Below the pieces are notes generated by a model, which was not told the DNA's origin, did no database searches, and saw only the letters and a list, made by a program, of their open reading frames with translations. A stretch of 64,000 bases of DNA from Microlunatus antarcticus (GTDB lineage: Bacteria > Actinomycetota > Actinomycetes > Propionibacteriales > Propionibacteriaceae): positions 93,510 through 157,509 of the forward strand of contig NZ_JACHZG010000002.1 in assembly GCF_014193425.1 (NCBI RefSeq), written 5' to 3'. The position numbers were made by a program, and so were the translations under genes. Shown here piece by piece: positions 8,559 through 18,330 of this stretch (the stretch's first letter is position 1; each line of letters begins with the position of its first letter).

Positions 8559-9284
8559 ATGGTCGACGACGCAGGCGCTACCCCGGCTCGGGCCGGTGCC
8601 CGGGCCACCCTGGCCAAACGGCGTACGGACGTCTCCTCGATGTTCGACGACGTGGCCGCGCGCTACGACCTGGCCAACGACGTGCTGTCCCTCGGGCAGG
8701 ACCGGGCGTGGCGTCGTGCGGTCCTCGAGGCGGTCGACGCCCGGCCCGGCGAACGGGTGCTGGATCTGGCGGCCGGCACCGGGACGTCGAGCGAGCCGTT
8801 CGCCCTCGCCGGCGCCACCGTGGTCCCGACCGACCTCTCGCTCGGCATGCTCCGCGTGGGCAAGCAGCGCCGACCCGCCCTGTCGTTCGTGGCCGCCGAC
8901 GCGCTGCAGCTGCCGTACGGCGACGGCGTCTTCGACGCGGTGACCATCTCCTTCGGGCTGCGCAACGTCGAGGACACCCAGGCGGCGCTGACCGAGATGC
9001 GGCGGGTGACCCGACCGGGCGGCCGGCTCGTGGTCTGCGAGTTCTCCGCCCCGACGTGGGCCCCGTTCCGCCGGGTCTACACCGAGTACCTGATGGCGGC
9101 CCTGCCCCGGATCGCCTCCGTCGTGTCGTCCAACCCGGCGGCGTACCACTACCTGGCGGAGTCGATCCGCGCGTGGCCCGACCAGGCCGGGCTCGCCGGA
9201 CGGATCACGACCGCCGGCTGGCGAGACGTCGCCTGGCGCAACCTCTCGGGCGGGATCGTCGCCCTGCACCGGGCGGTGCGATGA
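8559..9284 (+). CDS. menG: Demethylmenaquinone methyltransferase
   Basis: A 241-residue UbiE/MenG-family methyltransferase that uses S-adenosylmethionine to methylate demethylmenaquinone, the last step of menaquinone synthesis. Signatures are [19 protein letters not shown] (about residues 28-46), [12 protein letters not shown] (SAM motif I), the internal FGLRNV and the C-terminal [12 protein letters not shown]. The ATG overlaps nothing upstream but the stop is in an ATGA overlap with the RecB-like nuclease gene. Separated from menDCEA by that gene and a globin. Confidence 0.92.
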   Translation: MVDDAGATPARAGARATLAKRRTDVSSMFDDVAARYDLANDVLSLGQDRAWRRAVLEAVDARPGERVLDLAAGTGTSSEPFALAGATVVPTDLSLGMLRVGKQRRPALSFVAADALQLPYGDGVFDAVTISFGLRNVEDTQAALTEMRRVTRPGGRLVVCEFSAPTWAPFRRVYTEYLMAALPRIASVVSSNPAAYHYLAESIRAWPDQAGLAGRITTAGWRDVAWRNLSGGIVALHRAVR

Positions 9285-11110
9285 CCACCTGCGCCCCGCT
9301 GCCGCTCGCCCCGGACCGGACGGACGGCGCGTCGGCCCCGACCACCCCGCCCGCCCCGAGCCGGGCCCTCGTCCTCGACGCCTGGGCGGCGCGCAGCTGC
9401 CCGGTCAAGACCCAGCACCGCTTCGACCCGCACGTCCCCGCGCGCGTGGTGGTGCCCGCCGCGCCCGACGACCCGCTCGCCCTCCGCGCCGAGGCCGCCC
9501 GGCGGCACGAGGCCGTGGTGCTGGAGCGGCTCATCGCCCGGTGCACGGGCCGGGTCGTCGACCTGAGGCTGCTCGCGGCGGACGGGCCCGAGGTCCAGGC
9601 GGCCGCCACCCGGTCGGCGCTCGCCGACGGCGTGGACGTGGTGGTGGGGGGCGTCCTGCCGCTCGACCTCGCCGGGCACCGCAGCGGCGCGCCCGACCTG
9701 CTCGTCCGGGGCGCCGACGGTCCCGACGGCCACCCGACCTACCACCCGGTCCTGGTCGTCTGGCACAAGGTGCTGACCGCCACCACCACCACCCCGGCCG
9801 AGGAGGGCGCCGAGGTCCCCGGGCTGCCCTGGACGTCCTTCGCGCGGCCCTCGCCGGTCGAGCTCCGGCGCCGGCCCGGTCTGGCCCTGCGGCTCCGCTC
9901 CGAGGAACGCGACCTGCGCCAGCTGGCGCACCACCACCGGCTCCTGCAGGCGGCGGGCTTCGGCGCCGCGACCGCGTGGGGCGGGCTCGTCGGCACGGAC
10001 CCCCCGACCGGCAGGGACGACACGGACCCGACGGTGTCGTGGTGCGACCTCGAGGAGCCGTTGCTGCGGACCTACGACCCGGACGTCGCCGGCGGCTACC
10101 GCCTGGAGAGCGCGCTCGAGCGCTACGACGCCGCCTTCGCCCGGCGGCTGGCGGTCGCCGAGGCCGCACGCCGCGGCGAGCCGCTCCTCGAGCCGGTCGT
10201 CGTCCGCGAGTGCCCGACCTGCGCCTGGTGGCCGACGTGCCGCGCGCGCCTCGACGACGACGACGTCAGCCTGCGCATCGACCGCGGCGCCCTCGACCGG
10301 ACCGAGGTCGAGGCGCTCCGCGACCTCGGCACGGGGACCGTCACCACGCTCGCCGGTGCCGACCTCGACGCCCTGCTCCCGGCGTACCTGGAGCGCGTCC
10401 CCCGCCGCAGCCACGCCGAGTCCCGTGTGCGGACCGCCGCCCGGCGCGCGCGGCTGCTCGTGGGCGGGGTGCCCTTCGTCCGTGAGACGTCGGGGCCGAT
10501 CGACGTGCGCGGGGCCGGCGTCGAGGTCGACCTCGACATCGAGAGCTCGGCCGAGGGCCGCGTCTACCTGTGGGGGTTCTGGGTCGAGCGGCCAGGACAC
10601 GCCGGTGCGGCCCCGGCGGCGGAGGGCGAGTACGTGGCGTTCGCCGCGTTCCGCGACCTGGACGAGCAGGCGGAGACCGCCCTGGCCGTGGAGGCGTTCA
10701 CCTGGCTGCTGGCGCTGGTCGAGGCCGAGGGCCCGGACGGCGTGGCGGTCTACCACTACAGCGGGTACGAGCCGACCCAGATCGACGCCCTCGCGCGACG
10801 TTCCGGCGATCCCGTCCTCGCCTGGGCCTCGGCGTACGCGCGGGAGGGCTTCGTCGACCTGCTCGACGTCGTCAAGGAGCACTGGTTCGGCGTGAGCGGG
10901 CTGGGTCTCAAGCTCGTCGCGGCGCACGCCGGGTTCGCCTGGCGCGACGACGACCCGGGCGGCCTCAACTCGCAGCGCTGGTTCGCCGACGCCGTGCACG
11001 GTCCGGACCCCGAGATCCGGGCCGTGGCGGAGGCGCGGGTGCTCGCGTACAACGAGGACGACGTCCTCGCCACGCGGCACGTCCGGGCCTGGCTGCGCGA
11101 CCAGACCTAG
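9281..11110 (+). CDS. TM0106-family RecB-like nuclease
   Basis: A 609-residue predicted nuclease. The N-terminal half looks like a RecB/PD-(D/E)xK domain: GAPDLLV (about residue 127), then VWHKVL, and a CxxC-type cluster [10 protein letters not shown] near residue 311 that may bind a metal or iron-sulphur cluster. The C-terminal half is a YprB-like RNase H fold: DLDIESS (about 411), [11 protein letters not shown] and [12 protein letters not shown] near the end. This order is that of the TM0106 family, of unknown biological role, probably in DNA repair. Translationally coupled to menG by ATGA overlap, a pairing without obvious functional meaning. Confidence 0.75.
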   Translation: MTTCAPLPLAPDRTDGASAPTTPPAPSRALVLDAWAARSCPVKTQHRFDPHVPARVVVPAAPDDPLALRAEAARRHEAVVLERLIARCTGRVVDLRLLAADGPEVQAAATRSALADGVDVVVGGVLPLDLAGHRSGAPDLLVRGADGPDGHPTYHPVLVVWHKVLTATTTTPAEEGAEVPGLPWTSFARPSPVELRRRPGLALRLRSEERDLRQLAHHHRLLQAAGFGAATAWGGLVGTDPPTGRDDTDPTVSWCDLEEPLLRTYDPDVAGGYRLESALERYDAAFARRLAVAEAARRGEPLLEPVVVRECPTCAWWPTCRARLDDDDVSLRIDRGALDRTEVEALRDLGTGTVTTLAGADLDALLPAYLERVPRRSHAESRVRTAARRARLLVGGVPFVRETSGPIDVRGAGVEVDLDIESSAEGRVYLWGFWVERPGHAGAAPAAEGEYVAFAAFRDLDEQAETALAVEAFTWLLALVEAEGPDGVAVYHYSGYEPTQIDALARRSGDPVLAWASAYAREGFVDLLDVVKEHWFGVSGLGLKLVAAHAGFAWRDDDPGGLNSQRWFADAVHGPDPEIRAVAEARVLAYNEDDVLATRHVRAWLRDQT

Positions 11111-11138
11111 CCGCCTCTGCGCTCGTCGGGAGGGATGC

Positions 11139-11600
11139 CTAGCCCGTCCAGGGCGGCGCGACGCCCCACCCCCACCGCGGGACGGGGGCGTGCTCGGCGA
11201 CGGCGGCCCCCGGCTGCGAGTTCGCCATGGCCAGGCGGGTGCCCCACTCGACGTAGGCGAGCAGGGCCGAGCGGAACTCCGGGTCCGACGGCAGGTCGGC
11301 GTCGTCCGCCGCCAGGCTCATCAGCGACACGAAGCGGTGGCGCTGCTCCGGGGTGATGCCGAGCCCGCGGTGGTGGGCGAGCATCGCCTCGTAGCCGCCG
11401 CGCTCGCCCGTGTACGTATCCGGACCGCCGAAGACCTCGACCCACCAGTCGGTCACGTGCTCCCGGTGCTCGGCGGTGACGCCGCCCGGGAAGAAGGGGG
11501 CGAGCAGCTCGTCGGCCTCCACCCGGTCGTAGAACGCCTCGATCAGGGCGCGGAGAGCGGGCGGGCCGCCGGCCCACTGGACCAGCGTCGGCTCAGCCAT
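11139..11600 (-). CDS. glbO: Group II truncated haemoglobin
   Basis: A 153-residue 2/2 globin. The distal region has FYDRVEADELLAPFFPG; the proximal haem histidine is likely in MLAHHRGLGIT; the G-helix tryptophan typical of group II/III is in YVEWGTRLA. A 25-residue proline/tryptophan-rich tail follows the globin fold. Group II members bind oxygen or NO and in mycobacteria (GlbO) associate with respiration; next to menaquinone genes on the same strand a respiratory role is plausible. A TGTAAT box nine bases before the ATG, and the direct repeat TGTAAC/TGTAAT, suggest its own promoter in the 66-base gap after menD. Confidence 0.85.
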   Translation of the reverse strand: MAEPTLVQWAGGPPALRALIEAFYDRVEADELLAPFFPGGVTAEHREHVTDWWVEVFGGPDTYTGERGGYEAMLAHHRGLGITPEQRHRFVSLMSLAADDADLPSDPEFRSALLAYVEWGTRLAMANSQPGAAVAEHAPVPRWGWGVAPPWTG

Positions 11601-11666
11601 ACCAGCATGATTACACCGTTACAACCGACGCGCCAGGTCTTCGTCCGGCAGGAACGGGCTCGCGCG

Positions 11667-13292
11667 CTAGCCGACGAGACCGCGGAGCGCCTCGTCGAGC
11701 TCCCGCCCGCGCGAACGGTCGAGCCGGACCTCGACCAGCTCGATCCCGGCGGGCGGCACCGCCAACGCGTGGCGTAGGTCCTCGGCCGTGGTGACCAGGC
11801 GGTACGGCAGTCCCGCGGCCTGCGCCAGCCCCTCGAGCCGGACGCCCTGCGGCGTCGCGAACACGCGCTCGAAGGACCGCGCGTGGGCCGGGGCGCCCTG
11901 CTCGAGGGTGGTGAAGATGCTGCCGCCGTCGTCGTTCACCACGACGAGGCGGACGTCCGGCCGGGGCTCGAGCGGACCGACCACGAGACCCGAGGCGTCG
12001 TGCAGCAGGGTCAGGTCGCCGAGCAGCGCGGTGACCGGGGACCCCGAGCCCCAGGCGATCCCGACGGCCGTGGACACGAGGCCGTCGATGCCCGCGAGGC
12101 CCCGGTTGGCGTAGACCGGGGGGCCTTCGGGCCCGACCGGCGCGAGGTCGAGGTCGCGAACCGGGTTGGACGAGCCGACCAGCAGCGCGTCGGACTCCCC
12201 GAGCGACGCCAGCACGACCTGCGCGACCTCGGGACCGGTGAGGCCCGGCCACCCGGCCAGCAGCGCGTCCAGGCGGGCGCGGGTCGACTCCTCGGCCGTC
12301 CGCCAGCGGGCGAACCAGTCCCGCTCGACGGCGCCCGGGACCGGCAGGGCGACGTCGTCGGTCACGGTCGTCGCGGAACGCCCCGGGTCGGGCCAGTCCG
12401 CGTACGGGGTCACGACGACGAGCTCCACGTCGGTCCGCGCGAGCAGCCAGCTCACCGGGCGCGACAGGGTGGGGTGGCCGACGACGACGACGCGCTCGAC
12501 GTCGGCGGCCAGGCCCGTGAGCAGGAGGCGGTAGGTGCTGAACGCGGCCGGCCCGGACCGGGCGTTGCTCGACGCCTCGCCCAGCAGCGGCACCGAGGCC
12601 TCGGCCGCGCGGGCCGCCCAGGTCCGGCCGAGCACGGGCGGCGCGTCGCCGACGACGACGACCGTGCGCAGCCCGGGGTCCAGCGTGAGCGGCGCCGACG
12701 GGCCCGCCGGGCGCACGTCGGTCAGCACGACCTCCGGCAGCGGGCCCTCGAGGGCGTCCGGGTCGGGCACGAGCGGGTCGTCCAGCTCGACGTCGAGGTG
12801 CACGGGCCCGGGCAGCCGGCTCCGTACGCCGGTGGCGGCGGCGAGCAGACGGCCGACCTCGTACGCGGCGCTCCCCGCCTCCGCGACCGTCGCGCTCCCG
12901 CGGACGTGGCTCGTGAACAGCCCCTGCTGGTGGGTCGTCTGGTTGGCGCCGGTCCAACGCAGCGCGGCCGGCCGGTCGGCGCTGACGACGACGAGCGGGA
13001 CGTGGCTGTGCCAGGCCTCGAGGACGGCGGGGTGGAGGTTGGCCACGGCGGTGCCCGAGGTGGTGACGACCGCGACCGGGCGGCCCGAGGCCTTCGCCAG
13101 GCCGAGCGCGAGGAACCCCGCCCCCCGCTCGTCGATGCGGACGTGCAGCCGCAGCGCACCGCGCCGGTCGGCCGCCCACAGCACCAGCGCGAGCGGAGCG
13201 CTGCGGGAGCCCGGCGCGAGGACGACCTCGCGCACGCCGCCGGCCAGGAGCGCGGCGACCAGGGTGCCGGCCAGCGCGCCCGCGTCAGGCAC
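11667..13292 (-). CDS. menD: SEPHCHC synthase MenD
   Basis: A 541-residue thiamine-diphosphate enzyme joining 2-oxoglutarate and isochorismate in menaquinone synthesis. Visible: EVVLAPGSRSAPLAL near the N-terminus, DERGAGFLALGLAK with the ThDP-activating Glu, VTTSGTAVANLHPAV, and the C-terminal metal/ThDP motif GDLTLLHDASGL...NDDGGSIF. Length matches MenD (about 550). The start overlaps the end of menC by eight bases, so menC-menD form an operon. Confidence 0.93.
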   Translation of the reverse strand: MPDAGALAGTLVAALLAGGVREVVLAPGSRSAPLALVLWAADRRGALRLHVRIDERGAGFLALGLAKASGRPVAVVTTSGTAVANLHPAVLEAWHSHVPLVVVSADRPAALRWTGANQTTHQQGLFTSHVRGSATVAEAGSAAYEVGRLLAAATGVRSRLPGPVHLDVELDDPLVPDPDALEGPLPEVVLTDVRPAGPSAPLTLDPGLRTVVVVGDAPPVLGRTWAARAAEASVPLLGEASSNARSGPAAFSTYRLLLTGLAADVERVVVVGHPTLSRPVSWLLARTDVELVVVTPYADWPDPGRSATTVTDDVALPVPGAVERDWFARWRTAEESTRARLDALLAGWPGLTGPEVAQVVLASLGESDALLVGSSNPVRDLDLAPVGPEGPPVYANRGLAGIDGLVSTAVGIAWGSGSPVTALLGDLTLLHDASGLVVGPLEPRPDVRLVVVNDDGGSIFTTLEQGAPAHARSFERVFATPQGVRLEGLAQAAGLPYRLVTTAEDLRHALAVPPAGIELVEVRLDRSRGRELDEALRGLVG

Positions 13293-14286
13293 GGGCCGCC
13301 TCCGACGTCAGGGCCCGGGTCTGCGCCAGCCGGTCCCGCCAGGCGTGCGCGTCCTCGGGGGTCATCGCGGACGCGGCGAGCCGCTCCTCGTCGACGACGA
13401 CCGGCCGGACCGGGAGCATCCCGCCGACCGGGCGCAACGGCTCGGTCACCACGTCGTCGGCCAGCAGCCCGATGGTGCCCAGGCCGCACGCGTACGGGAG
13501 GTCGGGCAGCGCGGCGGCCAGCGCCACCCCGGCCGCCAGGCCCACCGAGGTCTCCACGGCGCTCGACACGACCACGGGCAGCCCGATCCGTTCCGCGACC
13601 TCGAGGGCCGCCCGCACCCCGCCGAGCGGCGCGACTTTCAGCACCGCGACGTCGGCGGCGTCGAGCGCGACGACCCGGTAGGGGTCCTCGGCCCGGCGGA
13701 TGGACTCGTCGGCGGCGACCAGGACGGGGCGGCCGGCGCGGGCGAGCCGGACCCGGAGCGCGGCCAGGTCCTCCACGGCCAGGCACGGCTGCTCGACGTA
13801 CTCGAGGTCGAAGCGGTCGAGGGCTCGAACGGCACGTTCGGCTGCCTCGAGGTCCCAGGCGCCGTTGGCGTCGACCCGGAGGTGGCCGTCGGCACCGAGA
13901 GCGTCCCGCACCGCCTCGCAGCGGGCGAGGTCATCGGTCAGCGTCTGGCCGCGTTCGGCGACCTTGACCTTGGCCGTGGCGCAGCCGGAGGCGGCGACGA
14001 TCGCGTACGCCTGCTCGGGCCCGACCGCCGGCACGGTGCAGTTGACCGGTACCTCGCTGCGGACCGCGTGGGGCCAGCCCTGTTCCGCCGCCTCGTCCGC
14101 GGCGCGCAGCCAGGGCACCAGCTCCGCGCCGGCGTAGTCCAGGAACGGGCTCCACTCGGCCCACCCCGCGGGCCCACGCCACAGCAGCCCCTGGCGCTGC
14201 GTCAGCCCGCGGAACCGCACCGGCATCGCCAGGCTGTACCCGCGCACCTCGCCGGATGCCGTCGGGTCGGTGGGCGCGCTCGTCAC
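13285..14286 (-). CDS. menC: o-Succinylbenzoate synthase MenC
   Basis: A 333-residue enolase-superfamily dehydratase making o-succinylbenzoate. It has the barrel catalytic lysines in KVKVAE (about residue 104), metal ligands in RVDANGAWD, EQPCL and ADESIR, and the second Lys in VLKVAPLGG. Start set at GTG 14286; an internal ATG about 20 codons later is an alternative. It reads divergently from menE, with start codons only 42 bases apart, so their promoters overlap. Confidence 0.92.
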   Translation of the reverse strand: MTSAPTDPTASGEVRGYSLAMPVRFRGLTQRQGLLWRGPAGWAEWSPFLDYAGAELVPWLRAADEAAEQGWPHAVRSEVPVNCTVPAVGPEQAYAIVAASGCATAKVKVAERGQTLTDDLARCEAVRDALGADGHLRVDANGAWDLEAAERAVRALDRFDLEYVEQPCLAVEDLAALRVRLARAGRPVLVAADESIRRAEDPYRVVALDAADVAVLKVAPLGGVRAALEVAERIGLPVVVSSAVETSVGLAAGVALAAALPDLPYACGLGTIGLLADDVVTEPLRPVGGMLPVRPVVVDEERLAASAMTPEDAHAWRDRLAQTRALTSEAARA

Positions 14287-14316
14287 GACGTGGAGTCTCC
14301 CCCATCCCCCACGACC

Positions 14317-14322
14317 TAGGCT
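14317..14322 (+). promoter_or_regulatory. -10 box (TAGGCT) of menE, leaderless
   Basis: TAGGCT six bases before the menE GTG. The same hexamer at the same distance occurs before the HtrA-like and CDP-alcohol transferase genes. Confidence 0.4.
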
Positions 14323-14328
14323 GGTTCG

Positions 14329-15501
14329 GTGAGCCCGGGCAGCACGACGACGCTGCTGCGCGCGGTCGAGGAGGCCGATCTCGCGGCCGCTGTGGGCGCC
14401 GCGCTCGACGGTGGCGCCCCCGTCGCGCCGCTGCCCCCCGAGCCCGTCGAACGGGCCCGTGCGCTCCAGGCGCTCCGGCTGGCCGAGCCCGCCGACGCCG
14501 ACGCCGCGGTCGTCGTGCTGAGCTCCGGCTCCACGGCCGAGCCCAAGGCGGTCGTGCTGTCCGCCGCCGCGATCCGCGCGGGAGCGGAGGCGACCCACGC
14601 CCGGCTCGGCGGCCCCGGCCACTGGCTCCTGCCGCTGCCGGCCCACCACGTCGCCGGGCTGATGGTCCTGGCCCGCGCACACCTGGCCGGCTCGTCCGTC
14701 GTGCACCTGGAACGCGACCTGTCCGACCTGGTCGGCCGCGACCTGCCGAGCGGGCGCCGGTACCTGTCCGTCGTCCCGACCCAGCTCGTCCGCGCGCTGG
14801 AACGGCCCGCGCTCGTCGACGCCCTGGCTTCGCTGGACGCCGTCCTCGTCGGCGGCGGCGCTGTCGACCCCACGGTCCTGGAACGGGCCCGGGCCGCCGG
14901 CGTCCGGTGCGTCACCACGTACGGGATGAGCGAGACCTGCGGCGGGTGCGTCTACGACGGCGTCCCCCTCGACGGCGTCGACGTGCGGGTGGAGGGCGAC
15001 GACCCCGACGGCGGACGGGTCTCGATCGCCGGACCGGTCCTGTTCTCCGGCTACCGCGGCCGGCCCGACCTGACGGCGGAGGCGCTCGTGGACGGTCGGC
15101 TCCGCACCGCCGACCGAGCCCGCTGGGATCGCTCCGACGTGACCGCACGCCTGCGGGTGCTCGGCCGGACCGACGACGTCGTGGTCAGCGGTGGTCACAA
15201 CGTCGACCTCGCCGCCGTGGAGGCCCGGGCCCGCGCCTGGCCGGACCTGGGCACCGCCGAGCTCGCCGTCGTCGGCGTCCCGCACCCGCAGTGGGGCGTC
15301 GAGGTGGTCGCCGTCGTCGACACCGGTCTCGACACCGGTGCGACGTCGACCGGGCTCCGGAGCTGGGTGCGCGCCGAGCTGCCCTCGTACGCGGCCCCGC
15401 GCCGACTCGTCGTCCTCGACCGCCTGCCCCGCACAGGCAGCGGCAAGGTCGACCGCCGGCGGCTGCAGACCGACCTGATCGAGGAAGAGGACGCACGATG
15501 A
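14329..15501 (+). CDS. menE: o-Succinylbenzoate-CoA ligase MenE
   Basis: A 390-residue acyl-adenylate-forming enzyme activating o-succinylbenzoate with CoA. Phosphate-binding motif VVLSSGSTAEPKAVVLS is at about residues 62-78; TTYGMSETCGG is the adenylate motif; RTGSGKVDRRRL near the end has the catalytic lysine. It is shorter than E. coli MenE (about 450) but typical of actinobacteria. Its stop overlaps the menA start (ATGA). Confidence 0.92.
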   Translation: MSPGSTTTLLRAVEEADLAAAVGAALDGGAPVAPLPPEPVERARALQALRLAEPADADAAVVVLSSGSTAEPKAVVLSAAAIRAGAEATHARLGGPGHWLLPLPAHHVAGLMVLARAHLAGSSVVHLERDLSDLVGRDLPSGRRYLSVVPTQLVRALERPALVDALASLDAVLVGGGAVDPTVLERARAAGVRCVTTYGMSETCGGCVYDGVPLDGVDVRVEGDDPDGGRVSIAGPVLFSGYRGRPDLTAEALVDGRLRTADRARWDRSDVTARLRVLGRTDDVVVSGGHNVDLAAVEARARAWPDLGTAELAVVGVPHPQWGVEVVAVVDTGLDTGATSTGLRSWVRAELPSYAAPRRLVVLDRLPRTGSGKVDRRRLQTDLIEEEDAR

Positions 15502-16406
15502 CCGCGCACGCAGACCAGACCCCCGCCGCCCGCGCCACCGCGGGGCAGTGGCTGGAGGGTGCGCGTCCCCGGACCCTGCCCGCCGCCGTGGCGCCGGTCG
15601 CCGCCGCCACGGGCCTCGCCGCGTTCGAGGGCGGGGCACGACCGGTCGCCGCCGTGCTCGCCCTCGTGGTCGCCCTCGCCCTGCAGGTCGGGGTCAACTT
15701 CGCCAACGACTACTCCGACGGCATCCGCGGCACCGACGCCGACCGCGTCGGCCCGCTCCGCCTGGTCGGTTCCGGGCTGGCACGACCCGCCGCCGTCCGC
15801 GCCGCGGCCTTCGCCTCCTTCGGCGTCGCCGCGGTCGCCGGCCTCGTGCTGGTCGTGCTCACCGGGCACTGGTGGCTCCTGGCCGTCGGTGCCGCGTCGG
15901 TGCTGGCCGCCTGGTACTACACCGGCGGCCGGCGCCCGTACGGCTACCGCGGACTCGGCGAGGCGTTCGTCTTCGTGTTCTTCGGGCTGGTGGCCGTGTG
16001 CGGGACGGGCTACGTCCAGACCGGGCGCATCAGCGTCGCCCTGGTCCTGACCGGTGTGTGGGTCGGCGCGCTGACGACCGCGATCCTCGTGGCCAACAAC
16101 CTCCGCGACCTGCGCGGCGACGCCGCGACGGGCAAGCTCACCCTGGCCACCCGCCTGGGCGACCGGCGCACGCGCTCCTTCTACGTCGCCCTCGTGGCCG
16201 TGGGCGCCCTCGGGCTCGGCGGCGTCGCGGCGCTCACGACGCCCTGGGCCCTGGTCGGGCTGCTGCCGCTGCTGCTCCTGGTCCGGCCCTGCCGCGCGGT
16301 CCTGGCCGGGGCCGTGGGCCGCGACCTCATCGGCGTCCTCAAGGCGACCGGGAGCGCGGAGCTCCTGGCCGCCGTGCTCAGCGCGCTGGCCCTCGTCCTC
16401 GCCTGA
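15498..16406 (+). CDS. menA: 1,4-Dihydroxy-2-naphthoate polyprenyltransferase MenA
   Basis: A 302-residue UbiA-superfamily membrane prenyltransferase attaching the isoprenoid tail to dihydroxynaphthoate. About nine helices; the first Asp-rich motif is NFANDYSDGIRGTD (about residues 71-84) and the second is NNLRDLRGDAATGKLTLATRLG (about 194-215, split by family convention). Coupled to menE by ATGA overlap. A bulged hairpin follows the stop. Confidence 0.93.
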   Translation: MTAHADQTPAARATAGQWLEGARPRTLPAAVAPVAAATGLAAFEGGARPVAAVLALVVALALQVGVNFANDYSDGIRGTDADRVGPLRLVGSGLARPAAVRAAAFASFGVAAVAGLVLVVLTGHWWLLAVGAASVLAAWYYTGGRRPYGYRGLGEAFVFVFFGLVAVCGTGYVQTGRISVALVLTGVWVGALTTAILVANNLRDLRGDAATGKLTLATRLGDRRTRSFYVALVAVGALGLGGVAALTTPWALVGLLPLLLLVRPCRAVLAGAVGRDLIGVLKATGSAELLAAVLSALALVLA

Positions 16407-16441
16407 CCTCGACACCGGCCCGGAGCGGCTCTCCGTACGGC

Positions 16442-16481
16442 CTCAGCCCCACGCTGACACCGGTGTCGCGGGGATGCTGAG
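16442..16481 (+). terminator. Hairpin terminator after menA
   Basis: CTCAGC pairs with GCTGAG at the base, CCC with GGG after a bulge, and GACACC with GGTGTC at the tip. No U-tract follows except GTTTC. Confidence 0.5.
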
Positions 16482-16658
16482 ACGTTTCTGCGCTTCCTCA
16501 AGTTTTCCCGGGCAACCTCAGGAGAGTTGAAGCGTCAAGCCTTTCCGTTGAGGAAAGGCTGGGAGAAGACCGCACTTGTCTGAGCAGAGCCTGAAGGTTG
16601 AAGTCTCAATGTTGTGGATGTCAGCACAGGGCTGGCAGACCCCGAGGAGACACCCCCG
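16482..16658 (+). promoter_or_regulatory. Structured leader of glycosyltransferase gene with competing hairpins
   Basis: Two mutually exclusive pairings are visible. TTCCTCAA (16494-16501) can pair with TTGAGGAA (16548-16555), or AGCCTTTCC (16538-16546) can pair with GGAAAGGCT (16552-16560) in a 9-bp hairpin; they share bases 16552-16555. The motif TTGAAGnnTCAA occurs twice (16527-16538 and 16598-16609), each a dyad. The region is less GC-rich than its surroundings. It does not match any riboswitch class I can recall. It could be an RNA switch, an attenuator or operator DNA. Confidence 0.4.
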
Positions 16659-18170
16659 ATGAGCACCTTCTTCGAGCTTCCGCAGGACGCCGACACCGAC
16701 GAGACCGACGAGGTCGTCGCCCCGGTGGCCCCGGTCGCCGCTCCGGAGACCGAGTCGGACGCATCCCTCTCGCGCTACCTGCACCAGCACCTCGCCGACA
16801 TCGAGGCCCTGCCGACCTACCGCCCGCGCATCGGCGTCATCATCCCGGCCTACAACGAGGCCGAGTCGATCGAGGACGTGCTGCGCGGCCTGCTGGCCCA
16901 GACCCGGCTCCCCGACGAGATCCACCTGATCGTCAACAACACCAAGGACGAGACCTTCGCGCTGGCCGCCCCCTTCGCCGGCCTGCACAAGGGCCCGAAG
17001 GTCGCCAAGGGCCAGAAGCGCCAGCGCACCGAGGTCTTCGTGCACGACATCGGCCAGAACCCGGACAAGAAGGTCGGCGCCCTCAACTACGGCTTCGCCC
17101 TGATCCAGGACGCGGACTACCTGCTCGGCGTCGACGGCGACACGGTGCTCGCGCCGAACGCGGTCGAGAAGCTCGAGCAGGAGATCGTCTCCGACACCCG
17201 GATCGGCGGCATCTCGGCGATCTACTCGATCGACGACACCAACCTCAAGGGCCTCGTCGCCAAGCTGCTCATCGCCGGCCAGCGCACCCAGTTCGCGGCC
17301 TTCAACATGCAGAACATGCTCCGCGGCCGGAACATGGCCGTCCTCGGCGGGCAGTGCTCGATCTTCTCGATGAAGGCCCTCCGCGCGGTCATGGCCGAGA
17401 ACCACCAGAAGACCCCCTGGGTCAACGACTCCGAGGTGGAGGACTCGCTGCTCAGCCTGCAGATCAAGTCGGCCGGCTACCTCACCAAGATCTCCGCCCA
17501 GGCCCGCGCCGACGTCGGCGGGATGACCACGGTCCGCTCGCTCGACGGCCAGCAGGTCAAGTGGAACTACGGCGCCATCGACCTGATGTGGCCGGGCCAG
17601 CGGGGCGACACGAAGGGCCAGCCCTTCCACCCGAACCTGCGGCTCCGCTGGGCCGAGAACTTCGGCATGGCGACGAACATCTTCACCCGCATCGCCTTCC
17701 TCGTCCTGCTCGTCTTCTCGCTCAGCATCCACGCCTTCGTCTTCTCGCCGATCTGGCTGATCCCGCCGGTCGTCGCGATCCTGCTGAACGTCCGCATCGC
17801 CTTCTCCATGAAGAACCGCAACGCCCGCGACGTCCTCTTCGCCGCGACCGGCGTCCCCGCCGAGATCTACATGTGGCTGCGCGCCGGCCACTTCGTCCGG
17901 GCCTGGGCCAAGTTCCTCTCCCGCGTCAAGGTCGACAACTGGGCCGAGCAGGCCAAGGCCGAGCGCGGCTCGGGCAACTCGCACCTCATGCCGCTGATCG
18001 TCCTCGCCGTCTCGTTCCTGGTCCTCGGCTACACCTGGTTCCAGCTGCCGGTCCTGATCCAGACCTCGATCCTGTGGCTCGGCTGGCCCGCCCTCTACGT
18101 CGTCACGATCGCCCAGACGGTGGTCATGCTCGGCAAGCTCTTCCGCCGCGAGCGCGGCTACAAGGTCTGA
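16659..18170 (+). CDS. Membrane glycosyltransferase, family 2 (polysaccharide synthase-like)
   Basis: A 503-residue protein with an acidic 50-residue N-terminus, a GT2 catalytic domain (IGVIIPAYNEAESIEDVL at about 58-75; metal-binding DGD at 159-161; EDSL near 261) and four or so helices after residue 335, two pairs separated by an amphipathic stretch. This layout resembles processive beta-glycan synthases such as PgaC, but a clear QxxRW motif is missing and no N-terminal membrane helix is present, so a processive role is uncertain. ATG with GAGGAGA nine bases upstream was chosen over an in-frame ATG 15 codons earlier that lacks a ribosome site. A terminator and a lipoprotein gene follow; it sits behind an unusual structured leader. 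Confidence 0.75.
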   Translation: MSTFFELPQDADTDETDEVVAPVAPVAAPETESDASLSRYLHQHLADIEALPTYRPRIGVIIPAYNEAESIEDVLRGLLAQTRLPDEIHLIVNNTKDETFALAAPFAGLHKGPKVAKGQKRQRTEVFVHDIGQNPDKKVGALNYGFALIQDADYLLGVDGDTVLAPNAVEKLEQEIVSDTRIGGISAIYSIDDTNLKGLVAKLLIAGQRTQFAAFNMQNMLRGRNMAVLGGQCSIFSMKALRAVMAENHQKTPWVNDSEVEDSLLSLQIKSAGYLTKISAQARADVGGMTTVRSLDGQQVKWNYGAIDLMWPGQRGDTKGQPFHPNLRLRWAENFGMATNIFTRIAFLVLLVFSLSIHAFVFSPIWLIPPVVAILLNVRIAFSMKNRNARDVLFAATGVPAEIYMWLRAGHFVRAWAKFLSRVKVDNWAEQAKAERGSGNSHLMPLIVLAVSFLVLGYTWFQLPVLIQTSILWLGWPALYVVTIAQTVVMLGKLFRRERGYKV

Positions 18171-18197
18171 GCCCCCCCTCCCTGGGCTCAGTAAGAG

Positions 18198-18240
18198 CCG
18201 CCCGCATCTCCGCAGATCCCCTGCGTCGAGATGCGGGCGG
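18198..18240 (+). terminator. Hairpin terminator after glycosyltransferase
   Basis: CCGCCCGCATCTC pairs perfectly with GAGATGCGGGCGG; inside, CGCAG pairs with CTGCG. It separates the glycosyltransferase from the lipoprotein gene, so either the latter has its own promoter in the next 90 bases or read-through occurs. Confidence 0.65.
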
Positions 18241-18330
18241 TGTCAGACTCCGGCTCGTCGGGCTCACCGCCGGCCGTCCGCTCCCCCCGCACAGCACCTC
18301 CGAACCCCGAACCCCCGGAAGAAGATCCCG

